Shown here in pieces: positions 36,745 through 46,465 of a stretch of DNA of 53,865 nt. The position numbers and the translations under genes are program-made. The stretch is from an uncultured Lachnospira sp. Its GTDB lineage: Bacteria > Bacillota > Clostridia > Lachnospirales > Lachnospiraceae. How positions within the stretch are numbered: position 1 is the first letter of the stretch; every line of letters starts with the position of its first letter. The stretch is from contig CAMHLZ010000025.1 of NCBI GenBank assembly GCA_946186125.1, forward strand, positions 1-53,865. The letters run 5' to 3'. The notes beneath the pieces are model-generated. The model had not been told where the DNA came from. It searched no databases and saw nothing but the letters and a program-made list of their open reading frames with translations.

Positions 36745-36894
36745 ATGGAAAAATTATACAAATCAATGAAAAATGTTGGAGGAGCTAATATTGCATTTGG
36801 TGTTGTTTTGATAGTATGTGGTGTGGCAATAGGTGTTATATCTATTATAAATGGTGCCAAATTATTGAAGGCAAAAGCAGAGATAATGTTCTGA
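36745..36894 (+). CDS. Small single-span membrane protein (49 aa)
   Basis: This is a 49-residue product starting at ATG 36745 behind AAAGGAAGG. It begins MEKLYKSMKNVGGANIAFG and carries one hydrophobic segment (VVLIVCGVAIGVISIING) followed by a lysine-rich tail. Two bases separate it from the VanZ-like gene, and the spacing and ribosome-binding site support translation. Function unknown. It resembles the short membrane proteins that often precede VanZ/DUF6142 genes in this group, which is a general impression. Confidence 0.65.
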   Translation: MEKLYKSMKNVGGANIAFGVVLIVCGVAIGVISIINGAKLLKAKAEIMF

Positions 36895-36895
36895 T

Positions 36896-37357
36896 ATGAA
36901 AAGTAATGATTCAGATAGCAGCAGACGAATGGTGAGAATTAGTCGTTTGCTGTTTGTTGCGTATGTGTTGTGTGTCATTTACTTTATGTTTTTTGCTGAA
37001 GGGTTTGGAAGAACTTCAGAAAATCCTGGATATAGGTATAATTTTGATCCTTTTACAGAGATAAAAAGATTTTCGCACATGTTAAATTCAGGATATAGTC
37101 TTAAAGCGTTACTGAATCTGTTTGGAAATATTATTGCTTTTATTCCGTTTGGAATATTTCTTCCTGTTTTAAGCAATAACAGGATAAAGTTTGTAAATAC
37201 AGTTATTTTGACATATATTTTCAGCATTGTTATTGAGACTGTACAGTTATATTTTCAATTAGGTGTTTTTGATGTGGATGATTTGATACTGAATACATGC
37301 GGAGGCCTGATAGGGTATTTGATATATGCGATTGGAAAGGCTTGGAGTACAGAATGA
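36896..37357 (+). CDS. VanZ-family membrane protein
   Basis: This is a 153-residue protein with about four membrane helices (LLFVAYVLCVIYFMFFAEG and LFGNIIAFIPFGIFLPVL). The VanZ core shows NLFGNIIAFIPFG, TYIFSIVIETVQLYF and FDVDDLILNTCGGLIGY. VanZ gives low-level teicoplanin resistance in enterococci, but most relatives have no known role. A resistance function should not be assumed. Its TGA overlaps the ATG of the next gene (ATGA). Confidence 0.9.
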   Translation: MKSNDSDSSRRMVRISRLLFVAYVLCVIYFMFFAEGFGRTSENPGYRYNFDPFTEIKRFSHMLNSGYSLKALLNLFGNIIAFIPFGIFLPVLSNNRIKFVNTVILTYIFSIVIETVQLYFQLGVFDVDDLILNTCGGLIGYLIYAIGKAWSTE

Positions 37358-37671
37358 TATTCTTAAGGAGAAGATACAAATTTACTGATAAACATAATAC
37401 AAAGATGGGGATTACATCATTTGTATTAGGCAGTCTTGCATTGATTCTGCTTTTTGCGGGTTTAAAGATTGCTTTTGATAAAAAGGGTAATGCAGATATG
37501 GTTGTTGGAGTGCTTGGTACATTAGTATTTATTTTTTCAACTGTCGGGCTGTTACTCGGATTGTCAAGTTTTAAAGAGGAAGACAGGTTTCTCCTGTTTT
37601 CGTGGATAGGTACAATAACCTGTGGTCTTGTTTGGCTTATGATTATAGGAATCATAGCACTTGGTATGTGA
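37354..37671 (+). CDS. DUF6142-like small membrane protein
   Basis: This is a 105-residue protein with three predicted membrane helices (SFVLGSLALILLFAGLKI, VVGVLGTLVFIFSTVGLLLG and WIGTITCGLVWLMIIGII). The opening RRRYKFTDKHNTKMGITSF is characteristic of a Clostridia family I associate with DUF6142. The start at 37354 overlaps the VanZ gene stop. Function unknown. It probably belongs to the same small membrane operon. Confidence 0.75.
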   Translation: MIFLRRRYKFTDKHNTKMGITSFVLGSLALILLFAGLKIAFDKKGNADMVVGVLGTLVFIFSTVGLLLGLSSFKEEDRFLLFSWIGTITCGLVWLMIIGIIALGM

Positions 37672-37711
37672 AAAAAGGAAAAATTAATTCAATTATAAAG
37701 GAGAAAATGTG

Positions 37712-38224
37712 ATGGCAAAAGTAGGAATTATAATGGGAAGTGACTCTGATCTTGGAGTTATGAAGAAAGCAGCAGATATGCTGGATGAGTTCGGAATCGA
37801 GTATGAAATGACAATTATTTCAGCTCACAGAATGCCGGATATATTCTATGACTATGCTTCTAAGGCAGAAGAAAGAGGAATTGAAGTAATTATAGCAGGT
37901 GCCGGTGGTGCAGCACACCTTCCGGGTATGTGCGCTGCTTTGTTTGATTTACCTGTAATAGGAGTTCCAATTCATACAAAATCAGTCGGAGGAGTTGACT
38001 CATTGTATTCAATAGTACAGATGCCTTCAGGAATACCGGTTGCAACCGTTGCGATTGATGGTGCGGCTAATGCAGGTATCCTTGCTGCGAAGATTCTTTC
38101 AGTTTCAGATTTGAAATTGCGTGAGAAATTAAAAACATATAAACAGGGATTAAAAGAAAAAGTTTCTAAAAAAGCACAAAAACTTCAGGAAGTTGGATGC
38201 GACGAATATATAAAATCAATGTAA
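37712..38224 (+). CDS. purE: 5-(carboxyamino)imidazole ribonucleotide mutase
   Basis: This is a 170-residue class I PurE. It moves the carboxyl group of N5-CAIR to give CAIR in purine synthesis. Motifs: [23 protein letters not shown] (catalytic His), [12 protein letters not shown] and [15 protein letters not shown]. The start is ATG at 37712; a GTG one codon earlier is also close to the AAAGGAG site. Class I needs PurK to make N5-CAIR; purK is not in view. Confidence 0.95.
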   Translation: MAKVGIIMGSDSDLGVMKKAADMLDEFGIEYEMTIISAHRMPDIFYDYASKAEERGIEVIIAGAGGAAHLPGMCAALFDLPVIGVPIHTKSVGGVDSLYSIVQMPSGIPVATVAIDGAANAGILAAKILSVSDLKLREKLKTYKQGLKEKVSKKAQKLQEVGCDEYIKSM

Positions 38225-38246
38225 TAAATAGAAAGAGGTATATAAA

Positions 38247-39272
38247 ATGGATTATAAGAAAGCCGGAGTTGACATTGAAGCGGGATATAAGTCAGTAGAA
38301 TTGATGAAAGATCATGTAAAAGCAACCATGAGATCAGAAGTATTAACAAATCTTGGAGGATTTTCAGGGGCATTTTCACTTACAAAGATTAAAGAAATGG
38401 AAGATCCTGTATTGTTATCAGGAACTGACGGTTGCGGTACAAAGGTAAAACTTGCATTCATACTTGATAAGCATGATACAATCGGAATTGACGCAGTTGC
38501 AATGTGTGTTAATGATGTTGTATGCGCAGGAGGCGAACCTCTCTTTTTCCTTGATTATATAGCATGTGGAAAGAATTATCCTGAAAAGATAGCTACTATC
38601 GTAAGCGGTGTTGCAGAAGGATGTAAACAGTCTGAATGTGCACTTATTGGCGGTGAGACAGCTGAACATCCGGGATTAATGCCTAAAGACGAATATGATT
38701 TAGCAGGATTTGCCGTAGGTGTTGTTGACAGAAAAGATTTGATTACAGGAGAGAATATCAAACCGGGAGATGTTTTGGTAGGCATAGCTTCAAGTGGCGT
38801 TCACAGTAACGGATTTTCACTGGTTCGTCAGGTGTTTAATATGAGTGAAGAGGCATTGAATACATATTATGATTCTTTAGGAAAGACATTAGGCGAGGCA
38901 CTTATTGAGCCTACAAGAATCTATGTAAAGGCACTTAAGAAAATTAAAAATGCAGGAATAACTATTAAAGGATGCAGCCATATTACAGGTGGAGGATTCT
39001 ATGAAAATATTCCTAGAATGCTTCCTGATGGAGTAAGAGCAGTAGTGAAAAAGGATAGTTATGAGGTACCGCCTATCTTTAAAATGCTTATGAAAGACGG
39101 AGATATTGCTGAAGAGATGATGTATAATACATTCAATATGGGTATTGGAATGGTACTTGCATTGGATGAACAGGATGTTGAAAAGGCAATGACTGCAATT
39201 GAAGAAGCCGGAGACACAGCATTTATCATAGGTAATATTGAGACCGGTGAAAAAGGAGTTACATTATGCTAA
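38247..39272 (+). CDS. purM: Phosphoribosylformylglycinamidine cyclo-ligase
   Basis: This is a 341-residue AIR synthetase that makes AIR from FGAM with ATP. It opens [19 protein letters not shown], then [47 protein letters not shown] and [17 protein letters not shown], all family signatures. The 3' end overlaps purN by seven bases. The order purE-purM-purN-purD is part of the usual Firmicutes pur cluster. Confidence 0.97.
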   Translation: MDYKKAGVDIEAGYKSVELMKDHVKATMRSEVLTNLGGFSGAFSLTKIKEMEDPVLLSGTDGCGTKVKLAFILDKHDTIGIDAVAMCVNDVVCAGGEPLFFLDYIACGKNYPEKIATIVSGVAEGCKQSECALIGGETAEHPGLMPKDEYDLAGFAVGVVDRKDLITGENIKPGDVLVGIASSGVHSNGFSLVRQVFNMSEEALNTYYDSLGKTLGEALIEPTRIYVKALKKIKNAGITIKGCSHITGGGFYENIPRMLPDGVRAVVKKDSYEVPPIFKMLMKDGDIAEEMMYNTFNMGIGMVLALDEQDVEKAMTAIEEAGDTAFIIGNIETGEKGVTLC

Positions 39273-39889
39273 AAATAGCCGTACTGGTATCCGGAGGCGG
39301 AACAAACCTTCAGGCAATAATTGATGCTGTAAAGTCAGGAAAAATTACCAATACATCTATAGAAGTTGTAATTAGTAATAATAAAAATGCTTATGCACTT
39401 GAAAGAGCAGAGAAGAATAATATCAAAAATGTTTGTATTTCTCCAAAAGATTTTAATGACAGGGCGGAGTTTAATGATGCATTGTTAGGTGAAATCAACA
39501 AATATGAGCCGGATTTGGTAGTATTGGCAGGATGCATGGTTGTGCTTCCGGAGAGTCTTATAAAGAGTTATCCTAACAGGATTATTAATATTCATCCTGC
39601 ATTGATTCCGGCGTTTTGCGGAACTGGATATTATGGACTTCGTGTCCATGAGAAAGTGCTCGAAAGAGGTGTTAAGCTTACAGGTGCAACAGTGCATTTT
39701 GTTGATGAAGGCACGGATACGGGGCCTATCATTATGCAAAAGGCTGTTGAAGTTAAATATGGTGATACACCTGAAGAACTGCAAAAGAGAGTTATGGAGC
39801 AGGCAGAGTGGGTAATAATGCCGGAAGTAATTAATCTTATTGCAAATGGTAAGGTTGAAGTGATTGACGGTATAGTAAAGATATCGTAG
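39266..39889 (+). CDS. purN: Phosphoribosylglycinamide formyltransferase
   Basis: This is a 207-residue GART. It formylates GAR using 10-formyl-tetrahydrofolate. [14 protein letters not shown] binds the phosphoribosyl group; the catalytic Asn-His-Asp set is visible in [10 protein letters not shown] and [14 protein letters not shown]. The start overlaps purM. The length is normal. Confidence 0.96.
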   Translation: MLKIAVLVSGGGTNLQAIIDAVKSGKITNTSIEVVISNNKNAYALERAEKNNIKNVCISPKDFNDRAEFNDALLGEINKYEPDLVVLAGCMVVLPESLIKSYPNRIINIHPALIPAFCGTGYYGLRVHEKVLERGVKLTGATVHFVDEGTDTGPIIMQKAVEVKYGDTPEELQKRVMEQAEWVIMPEVINLIANGKVEVIDGIVKIS

Positions 39890-39915
39890 TTAATAGAAAA
39901 ACACGTAAGAAAGGC

Positions 39916-41199
39916 ATGGATTCTAAAATGAAAGTTTTATTAGTAGGCGGTGGCGGAAGAGAGCATGCTATTGCATGGAAAGTAAGCCAAAGCGACAAAG
40001 TAGATAAATTGTATTGTGCTCCGGGAAATGCCGGAATTGCAGAGCTTGCTGAATGTGTTGATATTTCTGTAATGGATTTTGACAAATTGGTAGAGTTCGC
40101 AAAGGAAAAAGAGATTGATTTAACTATAGTAGCACCGGATGATCCTTTGGCAGCAGGTGCTGTTGATGCATTTGAAAAGGCCGGACTCAGAGCATTTGGT
40201 CCTAGAAAAAATGCAGCAATTCTTGAAGGTTCAAAGGCTTTTTCGAAAGATTTGATGAAAAAATATGATATTCCTACCGCAGCATATGAAACATTTGATT
40301 CTGCTGAAGATGCACTTGCATATTTGGAGACTGCGGATTTTCCTATAGTTTTAAAAGCTGACGGACTTGCACTTGGAAAAGGTGTGTTAATCTGTAACAC
40401 AAAAGAAGATGCTAAGGCCGGCGTAAAAACATTGATGCTTGATAAACAGTTTGGTTCTGCAGGAAATCGAATTGTAGTTGAGGAGTTCATGACAGGAAGG
40501 GAAGTTTCTGTTCTTTCTTTTGTTGATGGAAATACAATAAAGATTATGACTTCTGCACAGGATCATAAGAGAGCAAAGGATGGAGATCAGGGATTAAATA
40601 CAGGTGGAATGGGTACATTTTCACCAAGTCCGTTCTATACAGAAGAGGTAGATGAATTCTGTCGTAAGAATATTTATCAGAAAACTGTTGATGCTATGAA
40701 AGCAGAAGGAAGAGAGTTTAAAGGTGTTATTTTCTTCGGACTGATGCTGACTGAAAAGGGACCAAAAGTACTTGAATACAACGCAAGATTTGGTGATCCT
40801 GAAACCCAGGTCGTTCTTCCGAGAATGAAAAATGATATAATTGACGTTTTTGAAGCATGTATTGACGGAACTCTTGATAAAATAGAACTTGAATTTGAAG
40901 ATAATGCGGCCGTATGTGTGGTATTGGCTTCAGACGGTTATCCGGAAAAATATGAAAAGGGATTCGAAATCAAAGGACTCGAAAACTTTGAAGGTAAGGA
41001 CGGATATTATGTTTTCCATGCAGGAAGCAAGATATCCGACGGAAAAATAGTTACAAATGGAGGAAGAGTTCTTGGTGTTACAGCTAAAGGAAATAACCTT
41101 CTCGATGCACGTTCTAACGCATATGAAGCGACAAAATGGATAGATTTTGATAATAAATATATGCGAAATGATATAGGAAAGGCTATTGATGAAGCTTAG
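39916..41199 (+). CDS. purD: Phosphoribosylamine-glycine ligase
   Basis: This is a 427-residue ATP-grasp GAR synthetase. MKVLLVGGGGREHAIAWK is the typical start and begins at 39928; ATG 39916 is an alternative, since AAGAAAGG lies before both. Other marks are LYCAPGNAGIAELA, VVAPDDPLAAGAVD, DGLALGKGV and EYNARFGDPETQVVLPR (metal-binding). It joins phosphoribosylamine and glycine. The next gene begins 17 bp after its stop. Confidence 0.96.
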   Translation: MDSKMKVLLVGGGGREHAIAWKVSQSDKVDKLYCAPGNAGIAELAECVDISVMDFDKLVEFAKEKEIDLTIVAPDDPLAAGAVDAFEKAGLRAFGPRKNAAILEGSKAFSKDLMKKYDIPTAAYETFDSAEDALAYLETADFPIVLKADGLALGKGVLICNTKEDAKAGVKTLMLDKQFGSAGNRIVVEEFMTGREVSVLSFVDGNTIKIMTSAQDHKRAKDGDQGLNTGGMGTFSPSPFYTEEVDEFCRKNIYQKTVDAMKAEGREFKGVIFFGLMLTEKGPKVLEYNARFGDPETQVVLPRMKNDIIDVFEACIDGTLDKIELEFEDNAAVCVVLASDGYPEKYEKGFEIKGLENFEGKDGYYVFHAGSKISDGKIVTNGGRVLGVTAKGNNLLDARSNAYEATKWIDFDNKYMRNDIGKAIDEA

Positions 41200-41215
41200 T
41201 GCGGGAGGAAAGATA

Positions 41216-42970
41216 ATGAACAGGTATTTAAAAAATTTATACAGATTGATGCTTCTTATGTGTCTGTTTGTATTGATTTGCAGTGTGAAGGTATATGCTG
41301 CTACGGCAAATATTTCAGTGAGCTCATCAAACATAGGAGCAGGTGAAGAAGGAACAGTGACATTTACTGTTTCATCAGATACGAATGTCGGAACATTTGA
41401 TTTGAGAATAACCTACGATCCTTCAGTGATTGAATATGTCAGCGGTGCCGATCTTGGTGGTAATGGACTGGTGCAGGTACTTAATTCTGATCTTGGACAG
41501 ACGACTTCCGTATCAAAAGATGTTGTTTTTCGTGGCATTAAAGAAGGTGTTTCGGATATAACTGTTCAGCTTGCAAGCAGTAGTGTTCTTGATATGGGTG
41601 CGATGGCAATGGACCTGGCCGGTGGAACCGGTTCTGTTACTGTAGGTAACAGTGTAGCGCCGTCTTCGGACAATAAGCTTACATCACTTCAGATTACCGC
41701 TGTTGATGCAGATGGAAATCATCAGGAAATACAGTTTGAGCCTGCATTTTCACCTGATGTAACAGAGTATAAGACTGAGGTTGGAGAAAATATAAAGAAG
41801 CTTACAATTGCAGCTTCAGTTTCTGATGCTTCTTCTACAACTAAGGTGTCCGGAGCGAAACTTGTATCTGGTGATAATGTAACGACAGTTTCTGTAACTG
41901 CAGCTGATGGCAGCGTAAATGAATATAAGATTTATACTGTCAAAGCAGGTGGAGAACAAAATAGTGAAGAAGCAGCTGATACGCCTGCAGATGCCGGACT
42001 TGCTCCTGTTCCTGAAGATTTATCACCGGTGTTTTCAAATAAAACCGGAAAATATGTTATACAGAATTTTGATACCGTAGGTTGTCCGGAAGGATTTACA
42101 CCGTTTGGCTTTCAGTTTGAAGATAGAACTATTGCCGCGTTATCAGGTTTTAACAACAATGTAGTTATGATTTGTCTTGCTGATGATGAAGCAGGTACCA
42201 ATGCAGCTTTCTTTGTATATAATCAAAGCAGGGAAGATTTTTCACTTTATAACAGGTATACATCTGAGAATTATTACGTAATGCTTACACCTGAAAGTGA
42301 TGTTAAAATCCCGGATGGAATGGAAGAAACAACAGTTCAGATAAATGGAATTGATACAAAGGCATGGCAGGGCGGCAGTATTGCAACGGGTTCTAAGGAT
42401 TATCTTGTATATGCCGTTGATGCAGGCGGTAATATTGGATTTTATATTTATAATTCAGAATCAGGTATATTTACAGCTTATTCAGAATCGGCTTCGTCTT
42501 CGACACCTTCAGTTGCATCATCTGACAGTAAATCAGACGAATTGCAGAAGAAAATTGATGACGAAATGATTATCAGGATAGAGATAATAGTATGCTTTGT
42601 TATATTATGTATTATTCTGATTGTTTATATTGGATTTTTATTGTATAAGATTAAGAAACTGTCTCCTGATGAAGAAACTGAAGTTAATAATGTTGTTATG
42701 CCGGCTGTTAAGCAGCCTCAAAAAGAACTGAAACTTGATCTTGCCATGAAGGCAAATGAAGTCAGAACTGAGGATTTGGCAAATGATGTCCAAAATATAT
42801 TAGATAATGACGAATCTTTGAAGGAAACAGATGCCGCTTCTGTATCAGAAAATGTTAACAGTGATGAATCACAGAAAAATAATGATGGAGAAAAAAAAGA
42901 AGTTTCACTTGAGGATACATCAATGGAGCTTGGCATTGTTTTTGTGGATGTAGAAGATAACGATAAGTAA
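41216..42970 (+). CDS. Cohesin-like surface protein with cadherin-like domain, TM helix and cytosolic tail
   Basis: This is a 584-residue protein. The start at 41216 follows GGGAGGAAAGATA. A signal sequence (YRLMLLMCLFVLICSVKVYA) leads to a cohesin-type domain (VSSSNIGAGEEGTVTFTVSS, VGTFDLRITYDPSVIEYVSG) and a cadherin-like beta-sandwich (FSPDVTEYKTEVGENI). Next comes an unknown beta-rich region and, near residue ~465, one membrane helix (IVCFVILCIILIVYIGFLL) with an acidic cytosolic tail. Cohesin folds usually bind dockerins; here a sensor or anchoring role is also possible. It lies directly behind purD, probably by read-through. Confidence 0.8.
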   Translation: MNRYLKNLYRLMLLMCLFVLICSVKVYAATANISVSSSNIGAGEEGTVTFTVSSDTNVGTFDLRITYDPSVIEYVSGADLGGNGLVQVLNSDLGQTTSVSKDVVFRGIKEGVSDITVQLASSSVLDMGAMAMDLAGGTGSVTVGNSVAPSSDNKLTSLQITAVDADGNHQEIQFEPAFSPDVTEYKTEVGENIKKLTIAASVSDASSTTKVSGAKLVSGDNVTTVSVTAADGSVNEYKIYTVKAGGEQNSEEAADTPADAGLAPVPEDLSPVFSNKTGKYVIQNFDTVGCPEGFTPFGFQFEDRTIAALSGFNNNVVMICLADDEAGTNAAFFVYNQSREDFSLYNRYTSENYYVMLTPESDVKIPDGMEETTVQINGIDTKAWQGGSIATGSKDYLVYAVDAGGNIGFYIYNSESGIFTAYSESASSSTPSVASSDSKSDELQKKIDDEMIIRIEIIVCFVILCIILIVYIGFLLYKIKKLSPDEETEVNNVVMPAVKQPQKELKLDLAMKANEVRTEDLANDVQNILDNDESLKETDAASVSENVNSDESQKNNDGEKKEVSLEDTSMELGIVFVDVEDNDK

Positions 42971-42977
42971 AAAATAT

Positions 42978-43025
42978 GGGACTTTTGTGATGGTAAAAAT
43001 ATCCATTGTGCAGGAGTCCCTTTTG
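42978..43025 (+). terminator. Intrinsic terminator after the cohesin-like gene
   Basis: GGGACT (42978-42983) pairs with AGTCCC (43015-43020), with an inner ATGG/CCAT pairing, followed by TTTTG. Confidence 0.7.
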
Positions 43026-43095
43026 TGATAGTATTAGTATAACAGGTATAACTCAAAAGTGTACATAGTTACATTTGGAAATGGAGGATGGCAAT

Positions 43096-43467
43096 ATGCT
43101 GATTACTATTGATTTTAGTAGTGATGAAGCAATATATATGCAACTGAGAAATCAGATAATTATTGCTATCGCTACGGATAGGATAAGGGAAGGAGATACA
43201 CTGCCGTCTGTAAGACAGCTGGCTGAGACTACAGGGGTTAATATGCATACGGTTAATAAAGCATATTCTGTACTGAAACAGGAAGGAATAGTAAAACTGG
43301 ACAGAAGGCATGGAGCGGTTGTTGCACTGGATATTAATAAAGCACAGGCACTTGCAGAATTAAAATGCGAGATTCAGATGGCTATTGCAAAAGCAATATG
43401 CAAAAATATCTCCATAGATGAAATACACATGGCTGTAGAAGAAATATTTAACAGATATAAAGAATGA
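43096..43467 (+). CDS. YtrA-type GntR-family regulator
   Basis: This is a 123-residue regulator. The start at 43096 follows TGGAGGATGGCA. The winged helix shows IYMQLRNQIIIAIA, EGDTLPSVRQLAETTGVNMHTVNKAYSVLKQEG and VKLDRRHGAVV. The C-terminal part is only ~50 residues, without a large effector domain, as in the YtrA subfamily that usually controls ABC transporter genes. Here the next gene is clpC, with which it overlaps or nearly abuts, so it may regulate clpC. The ligand is unknown. Confidence 0.9.
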   Translation: MLITIDFSSDEAIYMQLRNQIIIAIATDRIREGDTLPSVRQLAETTGVNMHTVNKAYSVLKQEGIVKLDRRHGAVVALDINKAQALAELKCEIQMAIAKAICKNISIDEIHMAVEEIFNRYKE

Positions 43468-43484
43468 TTTTGGAGGACAGAAAT

Positions 43485-45938
43485 TTGATTGATAACCGAT
43501 TTACTAATAAATCAAAGGAGGCTTTGCAATTAGCTGAAAAGATTGCAAAAGAACAGGAGCACAGTTACATAGGGAGCGAACATATATTAGCCGGTCTTGT
43601 AATGGTGGAAGATAGTACGTCATCCGTAATTTTAAAAAAGTATGGCGTAACGCTGGAAAAGATAACTGATTTAATGGAAAACTTTATTGCACCGGTAAAA
43701 TCTGTCGGTGTAGCAGAACCTGAAGGGTTTACTCCTAAAGCAAAGCTTATTCTTGAGAGCAGCATTAAAGAAGCGAAAAGATTTCATGCGACAAAAGTCG
43801 GAACGGAGCATCTTTTAACCGCAATTATAAGGGAACAGGACAGCGTAGCTGCACGTCTGATTAATACACTTGGTGTTAATGCGCAGAAAATGTATTATGA
43901 AATCATTTTGGCAATGGGACTTGATGTAAATAAATACAAGGATGATATACAAAACGGCAGAATCATGCAGAGTGGACGCTCAAAAGGAAATCAGACATTT
44001 TTAACTCAATTTACGACAAATCTTAACGAAATGGTTAAAGTGGGAAAACTTGATCCAATGATAGGACGAGAATTGGAACTTAACAGAGTTATCCAGATAT
44101 TATGCAGAAGAACAAAGAATAATACATGTCTGATAGGAGAGCCGGGAGTAGGAAAGACAGCCATTGTGGAGGGACTTGCATCAAGGATTGAAAGTGGTAA
44201 CGTTCCGGATATTATGAAGGAGAAACGTATTTTAACTCTTGATATGGCGGCTATGGTAGCAGGTTCAAAGTATAGAGGTGAGTTTGAGGAACGTATCAAG
44301 AGAGTGCTTCAGGAAGCAAAGGCAGATGGCGATGTTATATTGTTTATAGATGAGATACACACTCTTATAGGTGCCGGTGGTGCAGAAGGCTCACTTGATG
44401 CGGCAAATATCATAAAGCCGTCTTTAGCAAGAGGTGAGATTCAGGTTATAGGAGCTACGACAGTTAACGAATATAGAAAGCATTTTGAAAAAGATGCCGC
44501 TTTATCGAGAAGGTTTCAGTCTGTAATGATAGAAGAGCCTACAGAAGAAGAGTCAGTGGCCATCCTTAATGGGTTAAAGGCAAAATATGAAGAACATCAT
44601 AATCTTACGATAAGTGACGAGGCCATAAATGCCGCAGTGAAACTTTCAATAAGATATATAAATGACCGATTCTTACCTGATAAAGCGATCGACCTTATAG
44701 ATGAGGCTGCTTCAAAAGTAAGACTTACCACATCAAATGAGAATACAAAGATAGGTAAGCTTACAAATGATATTAAAAGGCTGTCTGAAGAAAAAGAAGA
44801 GGCAATCATTTCAGAAAACTATGAGCTTGCATCTTCACTTAGAAAAGAACAAAATAAAAAACAGGCTAAACTTGACAAGCTTTTGGCAAAGCAGGATTCT
44901 GTCCTTGAAAACAGAAAGACAGTTGATGAGATTGATGTTGCTCTGGTAGTTTCACAGTGGACGAAAATTCCGGTTAAGAAGGTTGAAGAGTCTGAGATGG
45001 AGAGATTATGCAGGCTTGAAGACGAATTGCACAAACGCGTAATCGGACAGTCAGAGGCTGTGTCTGCTGTTTCAAAAGCAGTAAGAAGAGGAAGAGTAGG
45101 CTTAAAAGATCCTAAGAGACCTATAGGTTCATTTTTATTCCTCGGTCCGACAGGTGTTGGAAAGACAGAGCTTTCTAAAGCATTAGCAGAGAGTGTATTT
45201 GGCAGTGAGAAATCTGTCATAAGAGTTGATATGTCTGAATACATGGAGAAACACAGTGTATCAAAGATGATTGGTTCACCTCCGGGATATGTCGGATATG
45301 AAGAAGGCGGACAGTTAAGCGAACAGGTAAGAAGACATCCATATTCTGTCGTTCTGTTTGATGAAATAGAAAAAGCACATCCGGATGTATTTAATATTTT
45401 ACTTCAGGTTTTAGATGAAGGGCATATAACTGATAATAACGGTAGAAAAGTAGATTTTAAGAATACCATCATTATCATGACTTCAAATGTCGGCGCACAG
45501 AGAATTATGGAACCGAAAAGACTGGGATTTGCAACTAAAGTGGATGAGAACGCAGATTATGAAAAGATGAAGAGTGCGGTTATGGAAGAGGTAAAACAGC
45601 TTTTCAAACCGGAATTTATTAACAGAATCGATGAGGTTCTGGTATTCCATGCACTTACCAAGGATGAGATGAAGCAGATTGTTACAATTATGCTAAAAGA
45701 AGTAATTGACAGAGCGAAAGAACAGCTTGGAATACAATTAGTAGTTACTGCATCTGCAAAAACAAAGATTGTTGAAGACGCTTATGATAATAAGTATGGA
45801 GCCAGACCTTTAAGGAGAAAGATTCAATCTGTAATCGAAGATGGTGTTGCGGAGGAGATTTTGAAAGGAAATGCATCCGCAGGAAACAAGGTGACATTAG
45901 GAGTATCAGAAAAAGAATTTAAAATTTCTGTGTCATGA
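43485..45938 (+). CDS. clpC: ClpC-type AAA+ protease ATPase
   Basis: This is an ~817-residue Clp ATPase. I favour the TTG at 43485, eight bases after GGAGGA; ATG 43464 is upstream. It has two N-domain repeats (RFTNKSKEALQLAEKIA and FTPKAKLILESSIKEA). The first AAA+ has GEPGVGKTAIVEGLA and LFIDEIHTLIGAGG. A middle UVR-like segment (ISENYELASSLRKEQNKK) is the ClpC hallmark. The second AAA+ has GPTGVGKTELSKAL and LFDEIEKAHPDV. It unfolds substrates for ClpP. The usual partners ctsR, mcsA and mcsB are absent upstream; a YtrA-type regulator takes their place. Confidence 0.95.
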   Translation: MIDNRFTNKSKEALQLAEKIAKEQEHSYIGSEHILAGLVMVEDSTSSVILKKYGVTLEKITDLMENFIAPVKSVGVAEPEGFTPKAKLILESSIKEAKRFHATKVGTEHLLTAIIREQDSVAARLINTLGVNAQKMYYEIILAMGLDVNKYKDDIQNGRIMQSGRSKGNQTFLTQFTTNLNEMVKVGKLDPMIGRELELNRVIQILCRRTKNNTCLIGEPGVGKTAIVEGLASRIESGNVPDIMKEKRILTLDMAAMVAGSKYRGEFEERIKRVLQEAKADGDVILFIDEIHTLIGAGGAEGSLDAANIIKPSLARGEIQVIGATTVNEYRKHFEKDAALSRRFQSVMIEEPTEEESVAILNGLKAKYEEHHNLTISDEAINAAVKLSIRYINDRFLPDKAIDLIDEAASKVRLTTSNENTKIGKLTNDIKRLSEEKEEAIISENYELASSLRKEQNKKQAKLDKLLAKQDSVLENRKTVDEIDVALVVSQWTKIPVKKVEESEMERLCRLEDELHKRVIGQSEAVSAVSKAVRRGRVGLKDPKRPIGSFLFLGPTGVGKTELSKALAESVFGSEKSVIRVDMSEYMEKHSVSKMIGSPPGYVGYEEGGQLSEQVRRHPYSVVLFDEIEKAHPDVFNILLQVLDEGHITDNNGRKVDFKNTIIIMTSNVGAQRIMEPKRLGFATKVDENADYEKMKSAVMEEVKQLFKPEFINRIDEVLVFHALTKDEMKQIVTIMLKEVIDRAKEQLGIQLVVTASAKTKIVEDAYDNKYGARPLRRKIQSVIEDGVAEEILKGNASAGNKVTLGVSEKEFKISVS

Positions 45939-46030
45939 CAATAATTGATATAGCAAATTTTGATTGGGTGTTATATAATAGGGGTATAGGATGAATTTTA
46001 ATAATAATAAAAGTACCAGGAGGATTGACT

Positions 46031-46441
46031 ATGTCAGTTGTGAAAGAACTATTAAGAGCAGAGAAAGACGGCACTATCAGTTTTGGTGATTATGAGCTTG
46101 ATACAAAGTCAAAGTTACCGGATTTTGAACATAAAGGCGATTTGTATAAAGTGAAGACTTTCAAGGAGATTACGAAACTTGAGAGAAATGGAATGTTTGT
46201 ATATGAATCAGTTCCGGGCACGACAGTTACAAATTTTAGTGAAGAGAATGATGTTATGGAATTTACGGTTGAAGGAGCAGAGGATGCTCAGGTAACCGTA
46301 GAAGCAGAAGATGGAGCAGAATACAAAGTTTTTATTGATAATGCAAATGTAGGCAAGATGAAGGCTAATCTTGGTGGAAAGCTTGTATTAAGTGTTGAAC
46401 TTGGAGATGCTCCGGTTTCAGTAAAGATTGTTAAAATATAA
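46031..46441 (+). CDS. Small beta-rich conserved protein between clpC and radA
   Basis: This is a 136-residue acidic protein. ATG 46031 follows CAGGAGGATTGACT. It opens MSVVKELLRAEKDGTISFGD; the rest (KGDLYKVKTFKEITKLERNG, VEGAEDAQVTVEAED and VKIVKI) is mostly predicted beta strands. Lachnospiraceae relatives are sometimes labelled endosialidase, but nothing here resembles a sialidase active site. There is no signal peptide. Function unknown. It is 25 bp from radA and probably cotranscribed, with a possible -10 TATAAT at 45974-45979. Confidence 0.8.
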   Translation: MSVVKELLRAEKDGTISFGDYELDTKSKLPDFEHKGDLYKVKTFKEITKLERNGMFVYESVPGTTVTNFSEENDVMEFTVEGAEDAQVTVEAEDGAEYKVFIDNANVGKMKANLGGKLVLSVELGDAPVSVKIVKI

Positions 46442-46465
46442 AAGCAGATTGGAGACTAACGCAGA

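Noticed and set aside
36896-37357. Glycopeptide resistance locus from the VanZ-like gene
   Set aside because: No van ligase or regulatory genes. Most VanZ-family proteins are not resistance factors.
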